From positions 1 to 42,011 of the forward strand of contig JADHXR010000056.1 in assembly GCA_016782865.1 (NCBI GenBank): DNA of 42,011 nt. The letters are read 5' to 3'. The stretch comes from Phycisphaerae bacterium. GTDB taxonomy: Bacteria; Planctomycetota; Phycisphaerae; Sedimentisphaerales; Anaerobacaceae. The position numbers and the translations under genes were made by a program. Positions 24,701 to 32,900 of this stretch are shown here, piece after piece (position 1 is the stretch's first letter; every line of letters begins with the position of its first letter). Below the pieces are notes generated by a model, which saw only the letters and a list, made by a program, of their open reading frames with translations, was not told the origin of the DNA and ran no database searches.

Positions 24701-26805
24701 TTACAGAATATCTGGATGACGAAAGCAAGCTGCCTGCCCCCACGGCATCAATAGCGGTAGACGCAAAGGATGAAACTTTCTTTGACGCCATTGACACAGA
24801 GGGCGGCGCAAAAGATGTAAGGTTGGTGGTCGATCCAAGATTTGGGCCGAGGCCCGCCCAGGCGGCTAACTCCGCCCGGGAACGCGTCGTTCACTTTCCA
24901 GGGGAACGATCGATGGGCAAGCTCTTTGTCAGGGATGCCGGGCCCGACAGTTGGTATGAAGGTTGGCAGGAGTTGGGTGAGGCTAAAGGTGATGTCTCCG
25001 TTGCCGCCGGCAAAGAGGTCAAGCTCGAGATCAGTGAGCAGGCGGCCGGTGACCTCTCAGCTCTGGACAAGCTGGGGCCGGATGATTTGCAGATGCTCAG
25101 CTTTGGGTGGAAGGCGGTGCGGGCGGGCTCGCTAGCGCCGATAGGGAACTTAAAGGGCTTGAAAGCGCTGAATATACAGAGTGCCAGGTTCGACAGCGAT
25201 GATCTCAAACATCTGACCGGACTGGCCCAGCTCGAGGTTCTGCGGTTTGGCGACCACAAACTCACCGACGGGAGCATGAGATACGTAGGGCAATTGACGT
25301 CGTTGCGCTCCCTGGCCATGTGGGGTACAGGGATCAGCGGCCAAGGGCTGGGACATCTGAAAGATCTGACCAATCTGACCTTTCTGGCCCTGACCGGATG
25401 CGAGATCGGGGACGAAGGTCTGGAACATCTTGGTAAAATGACCGCGCTCGAGGGGTTGCAGCTTCGCAGGACAAAGATCACGGATAAGGGTCTCAGGCAA
25501 TTGCAGGGATTTGATCGGCTAAAGCATGTCGAACTCGGCGGCAACGGGATCACCGACGGGGGCCTCAAGTATATTGAGAACCTCACATCACTCGAAAACA
25601 TCTGGATCGACACGAATCCAATTACCGACAAGGGGCTGTCCCATCTTGCGGGCATGAAGAATCTCAAAGAACTCTATGCCACCTATACGAAAATCACCGA
25701 CGCTGGACTCGTGAACCTCAAGGGCATGAAAGACTTTCACCATTTGATTATCAGTGGTATCGGAGACGAAGGAATCCGGCATCTAAGCGAACTGCCGGCT
25801 TTGGAAACGCTCCAAATTCAGGATGCACAAATCACCAAAGCAAGCATCCCGGGTTTCAAGCGGATGAACTCATTAAGCAAACTGCTTCTCTCAGGTGACA
25901 GCGTGAACGACGACTTGCTGGACGCACTGCGAGCAGCCCTTGCGAACTGCAAGATTTGGGACCCGCAGCGCAGCCGGGATTATCCCATGCCCGAATGGAG
26001 ACAGCGATTTGAAGCCGTTTACCGCCTGGAGGATGAACAGGTTCTAAAGCGCATTCCTCCACCGTTCATCCCGCAGCGCAGGGACTACTACCTGAATGCC
26101 GAAAAAGTCCAGGCTCAACACGTCTCCCGAAGTCCCGATCGCTTCACTTTTGAGTGGATCGGAAAGCTCAAGAGATGGGGAATGGGCTTTGGCAACGGAA
26201 ACTATCCGCTTGGTCGGGTGCTGGGAAACGACCTCATTGTCGACCGCGACCGATTCGAAGGATCTGAAGAATTGATGCAGATACAGGTTCCGGGGGACTG
26301 GATAGTCCGCGAAGGGATTTCGGTAGGCGAGAAATTGAAGGCACTGGAGAAGATCCTCGCCGATGAACTTGGCAGAAACATTCGGTTCGTCAAGCGTACG
26401 GTTGAACGCCAGGCCATTGTTGCAACCGGGCGTTTCAAGTTCCGCCGACTCTCTACAGCGAAGGATGATAAGTGGGTTCACGTATTCTTGGGCGATCTCG
26501 ACCCGGACGAGGGGGGCAGTGGCGGTACGGCCAGCTCGGTTTCAGACTTCCTCGGAGCTTTCGGCGACGACCTCGACATTGCGATGATCAACCAGACCGA
26601 ATCATCCGGGCAGATCCAGATCCCCTACAGAAATCACCTCAATCGCCTCTCCTCTTCGTTGGGCCGCATGGAGGATCAAACCGAGAAGGCAGAGAAGCTG
26701 ACCATGATTCTGGACAACGTCTCTCGTCAGACGAATCTGCAATTCCAGGTCACGCGCAGGCCCGTTGAAGTGTGGCATGTTACCGAGGCGGATGATACCA
26801 AGTGA
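18790..26805 (+). CDS. giant M56 (BlaR1-type) sensor protease with secretin-like, carboxypeptidase-regulatory-like and LRR domains
   Basis: A 2671-residue fusion. Residues 1-350 are an M56 metallopeptidase: membrane segments near 18-33, 40-60, 125-155, 239-256 and 328-349, zinc motif CHELAHW (His225, Glu226, His229) and the downstream ligand region SEQACDDW (Glu266). The rest is predicted to be extracytoplasmic: two carboxypeptidase-regulatory-like beta domains (~498-700); three or four secretin N-terminal-type modules (~815-1165, with repeats such as RVVQKFFKLTHYSP and REYEVVQLGYADAGEV); several more beta domains (~1518-1965, e.g. RMVSGRVVDANGRPVSG); eleven 24-residue LRRs (~2110-2375); and a C-terminal ~275-residue module. 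That module is shared with the second unit and ends RPVEVWHVTEAD, a pattern like the TIGR03435 C-terminus. Typical BlaR1 has ~600 residues. I infer a sensor that clears its BlaI partner on stimulus; the ligand is unknown. Confidence 0.88.
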   Translation: MIGEIFSVESFVRTCLWQSMVLVVVGLAASFLLRRRSSRAHQILLLSIVAAVIVPVVSTLVKRYELGLFVAEPVAMQSQSEVQTVAGDFSPSGPVVQDFGYGPGPIEADLAPVTTGPQSAPLPWAPIALYVWIAASPILAIRLLVTFVLGVRLLGRAEPVDCAKMEEAVHSARTKLRIDREVEVCCSRGVRSPVIWCWRRKPVLLVPGAAGRCDSAIDWTGVLCHELAHWKRRDHISGLLAEIALCILPWHLLLWWAKSRLIGLSEQACDDWVLATGQAGADYAELLLDLTPGRQLAFVPAVVSSKKGLAGRVHRILKDSGGNPRAGAAWALAVSIAAIFLAVGIAFAQTRPAETEETKDRNSLTERFELSKDIAIELDAGPDGMRKIVHARSVRFEKTDSDIRVTLRADVRRGLPFEWKTRIELLGDGDEVLGRQDSLNKAQSLVSGQPVIADCQIEFAPFKWNEVASVQRFRTGFEQIGTLRDEIGRPYDGTRTDWIQGRVTGPDGLPVTDAIVIINEHKAKGGPFSVPRVGADEDGYYRFGTVDWPYRLGVERRQHLPSTDVDCYQLILLKQIFNGPQTVDFKFNEPPTGTASIVGLVVDAEGVPIKEFKANIMEWSDSEERDSGNDDGSRLESTWYNQEVNSDDGVFRLENVPAGKYRVRIIPKEKQYEWHHQEVVLADGKTTNSVLRVRLKHVLYGRVLFKDGSPAVLKPVPWPGAETQVLLPLGGRARRVATVGEDGYFVAYLDEDSLEQLKSARSPLIINIPSTRQGRHVTAGEFPFELLATEKNRAGVVKVNRPAKSQAASESESADTPSDDGYPLSEIDKDRVVQKFFKLTHYSPSDMSRIVTPLLSDIGHISADEDTHALFVIDTAENLIRIEKVIAQFDVRGAERFVTDIFHIYNGDPSDIARKVVSVLTELRDERIASGAPTSTSVVVGPGGQPVSLTPDLARKKIIVTASAEDMKHIAEWIEKLDEKESKIEREYEVVQLGYADAGEVAERLNEAIQQMPGSESQQRVLIQPLTQTRQIIIFGRKDLREKVKKLIAEWDVPLDTDRLRPRILTLRNSDPIRMARLLTKLFGGEDEEGVNIYEVIFGKDAEGKRKTAGPLSEQLKFEDVPGTKKIIVISNFPEAYDIVGKLILELDKQEMAAKDVKQVREWIEQLDRKPARAALPEGWNLDYDDGRLPGGAGHWPANMARDLASLQIRLKPYDPFKASLKGEEYELRIFSPAGEQMGNISIRPESEFDLPGSKVFKPGKYILEYQRRWGKPGDNFRMNCGEYPIDLSKPGMYELTFTPKIGTAEITGTLGGCYAINFEKIGGAPWVRGFAYQDPRLGKKYLLDGLPPGKYLLSAVTQRQSDNVFVDRAEVTVVANEKVTLDMARPAKGSCSLKGSILGRTRRGEWFVLIRKLGSGQVGETYAYEARTMDSLYVVRGRNITQETEDRARYQIEGIAPGSYTVTVTQHPPLRGVLRQQSKHVTLRPADNVLDFNLQITPQRNHNPGAKADSEEAAGLVKVTGLVKDPQGQPVPGTNVTLFQTKLEYVANAEGKFTAALAPSDKTRYFFAVHKRRKLVASGRLGAGEDHLEINLIPARMVSGRVVDANGRPVSGVQVAPLPMTCFHVLTDSEGRFDVGWSPKWHAPDHELCLMARHTELNLAAVVDIAPEAKTIDIELEPALALRGTVEDANGRPILGAVVGLSLIRGWGAGTPVRDVITDYQGRFELPALPQRQEYGVGANAEGYQRNAIKTGVINNITNHEEVGPIVLKRKEESKEAGRVILKLVGPDSQPVVGAWVGTFVDWSDIAESPPIWFLNDGGSYKASKIDSAAKVISDEEGKITLTEEELFKPQWPTERTVPLTAIDEGHHLAGLRELSREDLGTEVTVTLQPGCRVRGRVSAATARKRKWSRTLTVYVYWQGHRPCQYTSKEGRFEFVLPPGKYKVQVYSEDSDKDVILPILIKPGQRDLDITEYLDDESKLPAPTASIAVDAKDETFFDAIDTEGGAKDVRLVVDPRFGPRPAQAANSARERVVHFPGERSMGKLFVRDAGPDSWYEGWQELGEAKGDVSVAAGKEVKLEISEQAAGDLSALDKLGPDDLQMLSFGWKAVRAGSLAPIGNLKGLKALNIQSARFDSDDLKHLTGLAQLEVLRFGDHKLTDGSMRYVGQLTSLRSLAMWGTGISGQGLGHLKDLTNLTFLALTGCEIGDEGLEHLGKMTALEGLQLRRTKITDKGLRQLQGFDRLKHVELGGNGITDGGLKYIENLTSLENIWIDTNPITDKGLSHLAGMKNLKELYATYTKITDAGLVNLKGMKDFHHLIISGIGDEGIRHLSELPALETLQIQDAQITKASIPGFKRMNSLSKLLLSGDSVNDDLLDALRAALANCKIWDPQRSRDYPMPEWRQRFEAVYRLEDEQVLKRIPPPFIPQRRDYYLNAEKVQAQHVSRSPDRFTFEWIGKLKRWGMGFGNGNYPLGRVLGNDLIVDRDRFEGSEELMQIQVPGDWIVREGISVGEKLKALEKILADELGRNIRFVKRTVERQAIVATGRFKFRRLSTAKDDKWVHVFLGDLDPDEGGSGGTASSVSDFLGAFGDDLDIAMINQTESSGQIQIPYRNHLNRLSSSLGRMEDQTEKAEKLTMILDNVSRQTNLQFQVTRRPVEVWHVTEADDTK

Positions 26806-26898
26806 GAAAAGCAGGATTTCCCGATGGGACGAGTCCGGCCCGAACGCAGGAATCTATCGATGCCGGTCAAGATTAACGTAGTCGTCTCTGGAGGTAAC

Positions 26899-27957
26899 AT
26901 GACAATGGTGCGTCATCTGACCTGTGCTGCAATAGTTGTAGCATTGTTTTGCACGGCAAAGCTGACTCTAGCCGAACTCACAGCCAAAGACACTCAGAAA
27001 TTGAGCAATGATGTCCTCTCTGCAATCGAGGGCAATCAGGCAACGCTTGATTCTGTACGCACCATTGAGGCAATCCTCACCAAGAATAGCACGCATTACT
27101 TTGGCAACGACAAAAGAAAGAGAATAAAACGCTTCAAACTGATACAGAAACACGAAATACGGTATGATGGCAACCATTTTCGAATAGACCAATTAGAGAC
27201 CAAGTTCACTGGAGACAAAGCAAATAGGGGGTATGCACCGCAGGTTGGAACGGTCAATATAGATTCGCCGGAATCCATCATAGATTTCGTCCCGCAGACA
27301 AACATGGTCTTTGTCCGACCTCCCGAATGGAACGATCGCCACAAAATAAGAACGAACGATATGCTGAGATACCAGTCTGCAGGTGGGGGGACTCTGAAAT
27401 CGAACATCCTGGCGAGTGCAAAGAATGGTTACTATTATACGGCAAAGAACGAAAGAGTCGGTGGAGACGACTGTATCCTGTTGACGTGTGACTTCACTAA
27501 CCCCCAATGGACGCAGAGAATATGGGTCGTTCCATCGAAGGGATACTGCATAAAGAAAGTACGACGCGGCTCCGGAGGCGAGGTACATGACGAATATACA
27601 ACAACTTTGAAGGAGTATTCGCCGGGTCTTTGGTGGTTTGATACCGTGCATGCCAGGCAAGTCCTCGGCTCGGCGGAGACTATCGTTTCCCGGTCATCCG
27701 TGAACTCATTGACATTCAATGAGTCCATTGATCCGGATGTTTTCACAATCTGGGGCCTTGATGATGTTACCCCGCAGACCAAAGTCAGGGATGAAATGCA
27801 AGGCACGACATACACTTTGGCAAAGGATTATTCAAAAGAAGTGGCGGCGAACCGAGCAGGTTCCATGCGCACAATACTTACCGTCGGGTTTGGGATCTTG
27901 GCGTTGACTGCCGTCGCCTCCCTGGGCATCTTCATCAAGAGCAGAAAGGTCCGCTGA
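26899..27957 (+). CDS. LolA-like exported protein with C-terminal membrane anchor
   Basis: Protein of 352 residues with a signal peptide (about 1-25) and a C-terminal hydrophobic segment followed by SRKVR, so it is probably exported and anchored by its C-terminus. The central part resembles LolA/outer-membrane-lipoprotein-sorting-type beta folds. A segment QRIWVVPSKGYCIKKV...KEYSPGLWW is similar to RYVAVIDPSKGYTCAL...KEMTEGIWF in the unit 2 fused protein. The ATG at 26899 follows GGAGG; the open frame upstream to 26824 lacks such a site. It lies 93 bp after the giant M56 gene and is probably the third gene of unit 1. Homology to the unit 2 domain suggests a detached version of the same sensing or binding domain. 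Confidence 0.72.
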   Translation: MTMVRHLTCAAIVVALFCTAKLTLAELTAKDTQKLSNDVLSAIEGNQATLDSVRTIEAILTKNSTHYFGNDKRKRIKRFKLIQKHEIRYDGNHFRIDQLETKFTGDKANRGYAPQVGTVNIDSPESIIDFVPQTNMVFVRPPEWNDRHKIRTNDMLRYQSAGGGTLKSNILASAKNGYYYTAKNERVGGDDCILLTCDFTNPQWTQRIWVVPSKGYCIKKVRRGSGGEVHDEYTTTLKEYSPGLWWFDTVHARQVLGSAETIVSRSSVNSLTFNESIDPDVFTIWGLDDVTPQTKVRDEMQGTTYTLAKDYSKEVAANRAGSMRTILTVGFGILALTAVASLGIFIKSRKVR

Positions 27958-28153
27958 TTGGTGGTCGGCCCCAGATTTGGCCCGCAACCGGACGACCCCG
28001 GTTCAATACCGCAGCAACACCGACAGTCCACTCTATCGGCGCTTCCGGCGGCCTTCCGGGAGCCTGTAGTCTCTGACGGCAATCAGCCTAGCCGACCCTT
28101 TCAACCGCAATTTTGGGCCAAAAAGACTGTATGAAGGAATTTTTTTGAAAACT

Positions 28154-28194
28154 ACGAATTTTTTCGTTGATTTCTACGAAAGTATTCGTATAAT
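28154..28194 (+). promoter_or_regulatory. promoter with two BlaI-type operator dyads (unit 2)
   Basis: -35 TTGATT (28167-28172), 16-bp spacer, perfect -10 TATAAT (28189-28194). Two dyads: ACGAA-TTTT-TTCGT (28154-28167) and TACGAA-AGTA-TTCGTA (28175-28190), centres 22 bp apart, that is two helical turns. They flank or cover the promoter. The TACGAA half-site differs from the TACTA type in unit 1. Confidence 0.75.
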
Positions 28195-28237
28195 GTGTCG
28201 ATATGAGATCATAAAGCGAATTACAGGAGAATTAAAT

Positions 28238-28621
28238 ATGGCACGGAGCAAGACATCACGTCCGACTAACAGAGAGCTGACAATCCTGCGCATACTTTGG
28301 GACAACGGCCCCTGCACGGTTCGGCAGGTCAACGAAGCGATGAACGCCGACGGCAGCACGGGGTACACCACGACCCTCAAACTGATGCAGATAATGACCG
28401 ACAAGGGTCTGCTGCGCCGAGACGATTCTCAGTTCAAGCACATCTTCAAGCCGGCGCTGACAGAGGCAAAAGCTCAAAAGCAATTGGTCGGGGACATGCT
28501 CGAACGAGCGTTCTGCGGCTCAGCGGAAAAACTGGTGATGCGAGCGCTATCCGCAAAGAAAATATCTGCAAGGGAGCTGGCAAGCATAAGAAAAATGCTC
28601 GATGAATTCGAGGGAGAATGA
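28238..28621 (+). CDS. blaI: BlaI/MecI-family repressor (unit 2)
   Basis: Winged-helix repressor of 127 residues. It shows the family pattern NRELTILRILWDNGPCTVRQV and the recognition helix region YTTTLKLMQIMTDKGLL, which differs from the unit 1 copy at several positions. The C-terminal half (LVGDMLERAFCGSAEKLVMRAL, given here only as landmarks) is the usual dimerisation region. The ATG is chosen by AGGAG 8 bases upstream, and the predicted transcription start (~28201) lies just before it; earlier in-frame ATGs would lie on or upstream of the promoter. Its stop overlaps or abuts the M56 start, giving coupled translation. It presumably controls this unit through the two upstream dyads. Confidence 0.92.
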   Translation: MARSKTSRPTNRELTILRILWDNGPCTVRQVNEAMNADGSTGYTTTLKLMQIMTDKGLLRRDDSQFKHIFKPALTEAKAQKQLVGDMLERAFCGSAEKLVMRALSAKKISARELASIRKMLDEFEGE

Positions 28622-28623
28622 TC

Positions 28624-29967
28624 ATGACGGCTTTGGAGAGCATTCTTTCACAACAAATTATCCAAAGACTCGGCTGGACGCTACTGCACTTTGTCTGGCA
28701 GGCCGCGGCGATGGCGCTGCTTCTGGCCGTCCTGCTGGCGGGATTGCGAAAAGCCTCTGCCAATCTGCGTTACACAATTGCCTGTCTGGCTTTGGGGCTG
28801 ATCGTCCTGCTGCCGGTCGTGACAATGCAGTTGGTCGGCGTTTCGGTAACACAACCGCCCGTAGTATCAGAACCGGCGCCTGCGCCCATCGTTTTGCCGA
28901 CAGGGCAAATCAGAGAAATACCGATGACCGAAATGTCGGTTCTTGAAAGACCCGCAGAGCTTAAAGAGGCCGGGGCAGTAGTTGCAAAGGTCCCTTGGAA
29001 ACAGCGCACTTGCGAACAGCTTGAACCAGCCCTGCCCTACATAGTTGCAGGATGGCTCCTCGGCGTGTTCGCACTTTCTCTCTGGCACTTAGGCGGCTGG
29101 ACCCAACTGCAGCGATTGCGAAGAAGAATGGTCAAGCAGGTAGATGCGTCGCTGCGCACAAAACTGGATGAACTGGCGGAAAAACTTGCTGTCACGCGAG
29201 CGGTCCAACTGACCGAATCGGCCCTGGTGCAGATACCGACTGTCGTCGGGTGGCTGCGCCCGGTGATACTGCTGCCCGCCAGTGCCCTGACGGGTCTGAC
29301 CACCGAGCAACTCGAGGCGATCCTGGCACACGAGCTGGCTCACATCCGCAGACATGATTACCTCATCAACATGCTGCAAACGATCGTCGAGACGCTCGGC
29401 TTCTATCACCCGGCCGTGTGGTGGGTTTCCTGCAGAATTCGCACCGAGCGAGAGAACTGTTGTGACGACCTGGCCGTCAGCGTATCAGACGATCGGGTCG
29501 GCTACGCCAGGGCCCTGGCCTCGATGGAAGAAATCCGAACCGGCCGGAGTGAATTGGCCATGGCGGCAAGCGGCGGCAATTTGCTCAGGCGAATACACCG
29601 TCTTCTCGGCAAAGACTCGGCCGATGGCAGCCGCGTCAGTTGGATACCGTCGGTGATCACGATACTTCTCATAGCAGTGATCGCTGTACCGATCACTCTC
29701 GCCCTGACAACTGACAACGGAACGGAGCATTCCGCCAGATTCCTGTTGGACAAGATGCTGGAACATCGCTCCAGGGTCAAGAATCTTCAATATGTCGCAG
29801 AATATGAAATCTGGTGGGATCCCATCGCAAGAGAAGGCGAGATTGAAGAATTCAGTAATAAGGATGACCGAAAGAGGCACTCCGGAGCGACAAGTGCAAA
29901 GGATGACAAGAGGATTGAGCCAGGTTCCCGAGTTCCGCTACCAGATTCTGAAATGTGCGATCGATGA
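28624..29967 (+). CDS. M56 (BlaR1-type) peptidase domain of unit 2, interrupted by a frameshift
   Basis: Membrane metallopeptidase part of the second BlaR1-type protein, 447 codons before a stop in this frame. Membrane segments occur near 18-42, 48-75, 140-158 and 340-362. The zinc motif is LAHELAHIRRHD (His236, Glu237, His240), followed by TERENCCDDLA with the third ligand. After the last membrane segment a LolA-like domain begins (SRVKNLQYVAEYEIWW) and then breaks off. The coherent continuation is in the next frame (29792-34087). ATG 28624 has GGGAGA 7 bases upstream; ATG 28618 overlaps the repressor stop but sits against the ribosome site. Product is truncated unless a frameshift restores the reading. 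Confidence 0.82.
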   Translation: MTALESILSQQIIQRLGWTLLHFVWQAAAMALLLAVLLAGLRKASANLRYTIACLALGLIVLLPVVTMQLVGVSVTQPPVVSEPAPAPIVLPTGQIREIPMTEMSVLERPAELKEAGAVVAKVPWKQRTCEQLEPALPYIVAGWLLGVFALSLWHLGGWTQLQRLRRRMVKQVDASLRTKLDELAEKLAVTRAVQLTESALVQIPTVVGWLRPVILLPASALTGLTTEQLEAILAHELAHIRRHDYLINMLQTIVETLGFYHPAVWWVSCRIRTERENCCDDLAVSVSDDRVGYARALASMEEIRTGRSELAMAASGGNLLRRIHRLLGKDSADGSRVSWIPSVITILLIAVIAVPITLALTTDNGTEHSARFLLDKMLEHRSRVKNLQYVAEYEIWWDPIAREGEIEEFSNKDDRKRHSGATSAKDDKRIEPGSRVPLPDSEMCDR

Positions 29968-32900
29968 GGCCGGTCGCAGAAAGATTAAACTGACCACAGG
30001 ATCATACGATTCTTCAGGCAAGAGGACGCCGGGCAGAGATAGATCTTTTGCACCTCAGGATATCCCTAACCTGGTGCACCCATGGAGATCATGTACCGGA
30101 ATTCTCTGCAAGTTCCTGGCGGAGACCGTCGCGGCTGAAAAACACGTGAGCGTTGATCAACTGAAAGACGGCACGTATCGCATTGCATTTGACTACAGGA
30201 CCAGCAGGTATGTCGCTGTCATCGATCCGTCCAAAGGTTACACGTGTGCGCTGTGGGAGAGCTATAATAAGCAAGGGCAGCTTACCAGCCGCGAGACGGC
30301 CACATACAAGGAGATGACTGAAGGCATCTGGTTCCCAATCAGCGGACAGACACAGATATATGCCCCTGAATCGATGCTCCGCAAATCCACCTTCAAATCA
30401 AGTCAAATCAAGATCAACGATCCGGACTTCGACTTCGGTTACTATGAAGAAGACCCGCCAGAAGGGACGCAGGCGGATGATCGTGTGCAGGATTCTGCCG
30501 GATCGCAGGAGTCGCCCGTCGAAGAGAAGAGGTTCGATCCGAACTCCTGGCAGGAGAGTTTCTACTCTATCTACAGCCTGAAAGACCGAGAGGTGCTTAA
30601 GCGAATTGCGCCACCGTTTATTCCCGAGCGCAGGGAGTACTTTAAGTTCGTTCAGCCCGGAAAGTACTCAGCAAACACTCCATATCACCTTGTGAAGCAG
30701 TTTGTCTTTGGCTGGGATGGAGATTTGAATGTCAGGAACGTGAAGATGGGCTACGGCGATCCGCGTCTTAGCACCATTTTGGAATCAGTCATAGGGCTAG
30801 GCCGCGATGAATACGATGTTCCTGCCGAAATTCTGGATACTGAGATCCCCGGCGATTGGATAATACGCAAGGATGCGCCCAAAGAAGACTTGCTCAGAGT
30901 GCTAGAGCGGATAATGAAATTAGACACGGCGAGCGAGATACATTTTATCAGGCAAGAGATGGAAAGCGAAGTGATAGTCGCTCGGGGCAAATATCGCTTG
31001 ATGCCCTTGCCCAACGCAAGAAATAGGGATCGCGTGCAAGTTTACACAGATAAAATAGACGACTTCAGCGGAGCTGGCGGGGGAAGCGGAACGCTCAGCA
31101 AATTCCTGCGGTGGGTGGGAAACCGTGTCAGGATGAACATAATTGACAGAACAGACTCTGGAGACGTTGAGCTGTCTTGGCGCAACCATCACTCATCCGA
31201 TCTCAACAGACTGGAACACAATGAGCAATTGCATAATGAAGAAGTGGATATGCTCTTGAACAATCTGGCGCGGCAGATGGGGCTGACATTTGAAAGGAAA
31301 ACTGCTCCGGTTGAGAAATGGTTTATCGCAGACCAGGAGTCCTCGGCAGAGAGTGTTGCGAGCAGCCCGGCGATCGCAAGAAGCCCAATATCACCAGGTG
31401 AGGACAAGCCCCACATCCGCGTTGACTGCCGTGTCCTCGAAATCTATCCTCCTGGGAAAATAGACCGGGAGACACAAATCGCAATAGAGAATCTCCTGGC
31501 GACAATAACGACTTCTACCCCGAAAGAGAAGGATGGAGTGCTAACTCGCACATACAGGATCTCCGGCAAGTCAACGCGAACAGGCGAGAAGCCGACAGTC
31601 GAGGAGTTGATCAGGGAAGCGGCCGGGACGACACATTCAGTCGGTGATTCTTCCATCGTGACCGAGAATCCACAGGCGACACAGCACCTACGCACGATGA
31701 TCGACCTGCTGGTTTCAAGAAACTGGGCGAAGATCCTGATGAACCCGACCCTTGAAGTGGCCGACGGCCAAACGGCAAAGATCAAGAGCAACCAGGATTA
31801 CCTTCAGATTACCCCCGAAGTCCTCGACGACAGCAGCATAATGCTGCGGGCCGAAGGAACCTTCACCAGACTATCGATGCCGAAGAGCGAAGAGCAGACA
31901 CCGGGCATGATCGAGACCAGCATTTCCACTCAGGCCCGAATCATCGGCGGCAGGAGCTTGATAATATACGGCAAGAACAAACCCGGGAAGAACACGGAAA
32001 TCGACAGTGACGCGGACACCCCCGAGGAGCAAATGCCGGACGTGCTCTTCATTCTCACTCCAACTGTAGCAGATACCGGCAAAATACCGGACAAGACCGA
32101 CGATCTCTACGCAATATACTGTTGGCAGATCCCGATTGATGACCAGGGCCTGCGCCACGTTGCGCGTCTGAGCGGCTTGAAGGTGCTTTGGCTCGCCCAT
32201 ACGCCGATTTCCGACAAAGGCCTGGCTCATCTGAGAGATTTGAAATCTCTGAGGTCCTTACAGCTTACGGACAATCCACAAATTACCGGCGCCGGTCTTG
32301 TTCACATCGGCAAGCTTTCTTGGTTGAAGTCTGTCTCCCTGCGTGAAATCTACGAAGTGGGAGACGACGATATCGCCCACTTGACCAACCTGACCGGGCT
32401 CACGAGTTTTGCCACAGACTCCGACAGAATCACCGACGCCGGAGTTGCCCACTTGTCGAATCTGCATTCGCTCGAGGGGCTAGCCCTGGAGAATGCCGGG
32501 CTGACCGATAAGGCCCTGTCACACGTGGCCAGGTTGAAGAAGCTCGAGTACGTGCACCTGGGCGGTAGTTTCACTGACGCGGGGCTCAGGCACCTCGAAG
32601 GGCTCAGCCTTCTTAAATCCCTAACGCTTCCAGGTGCCGGCCTCAGCACTGAGGCACTCGAAGAACTCGAACGCAAGCTCCCCTTGCTCGCAAATCTCAA
32701 AGCCCAAGGCGCTTCGTCGCGCAATGCATCGCCAATCGGCAGACAACTGACAGGGTTCGACGGAATTGACATCGATTACAGCATGGAGCAAGCGGCAGGC
32801 GCCAAGATTGTGCTCTGCTTCTTCGACGCCGAGCAGAGACCTTCGCGTAATTTGGTGGAGAGGCTCGCCAAACGCGAGAAAGAGCTTCTCGATGACGGCG

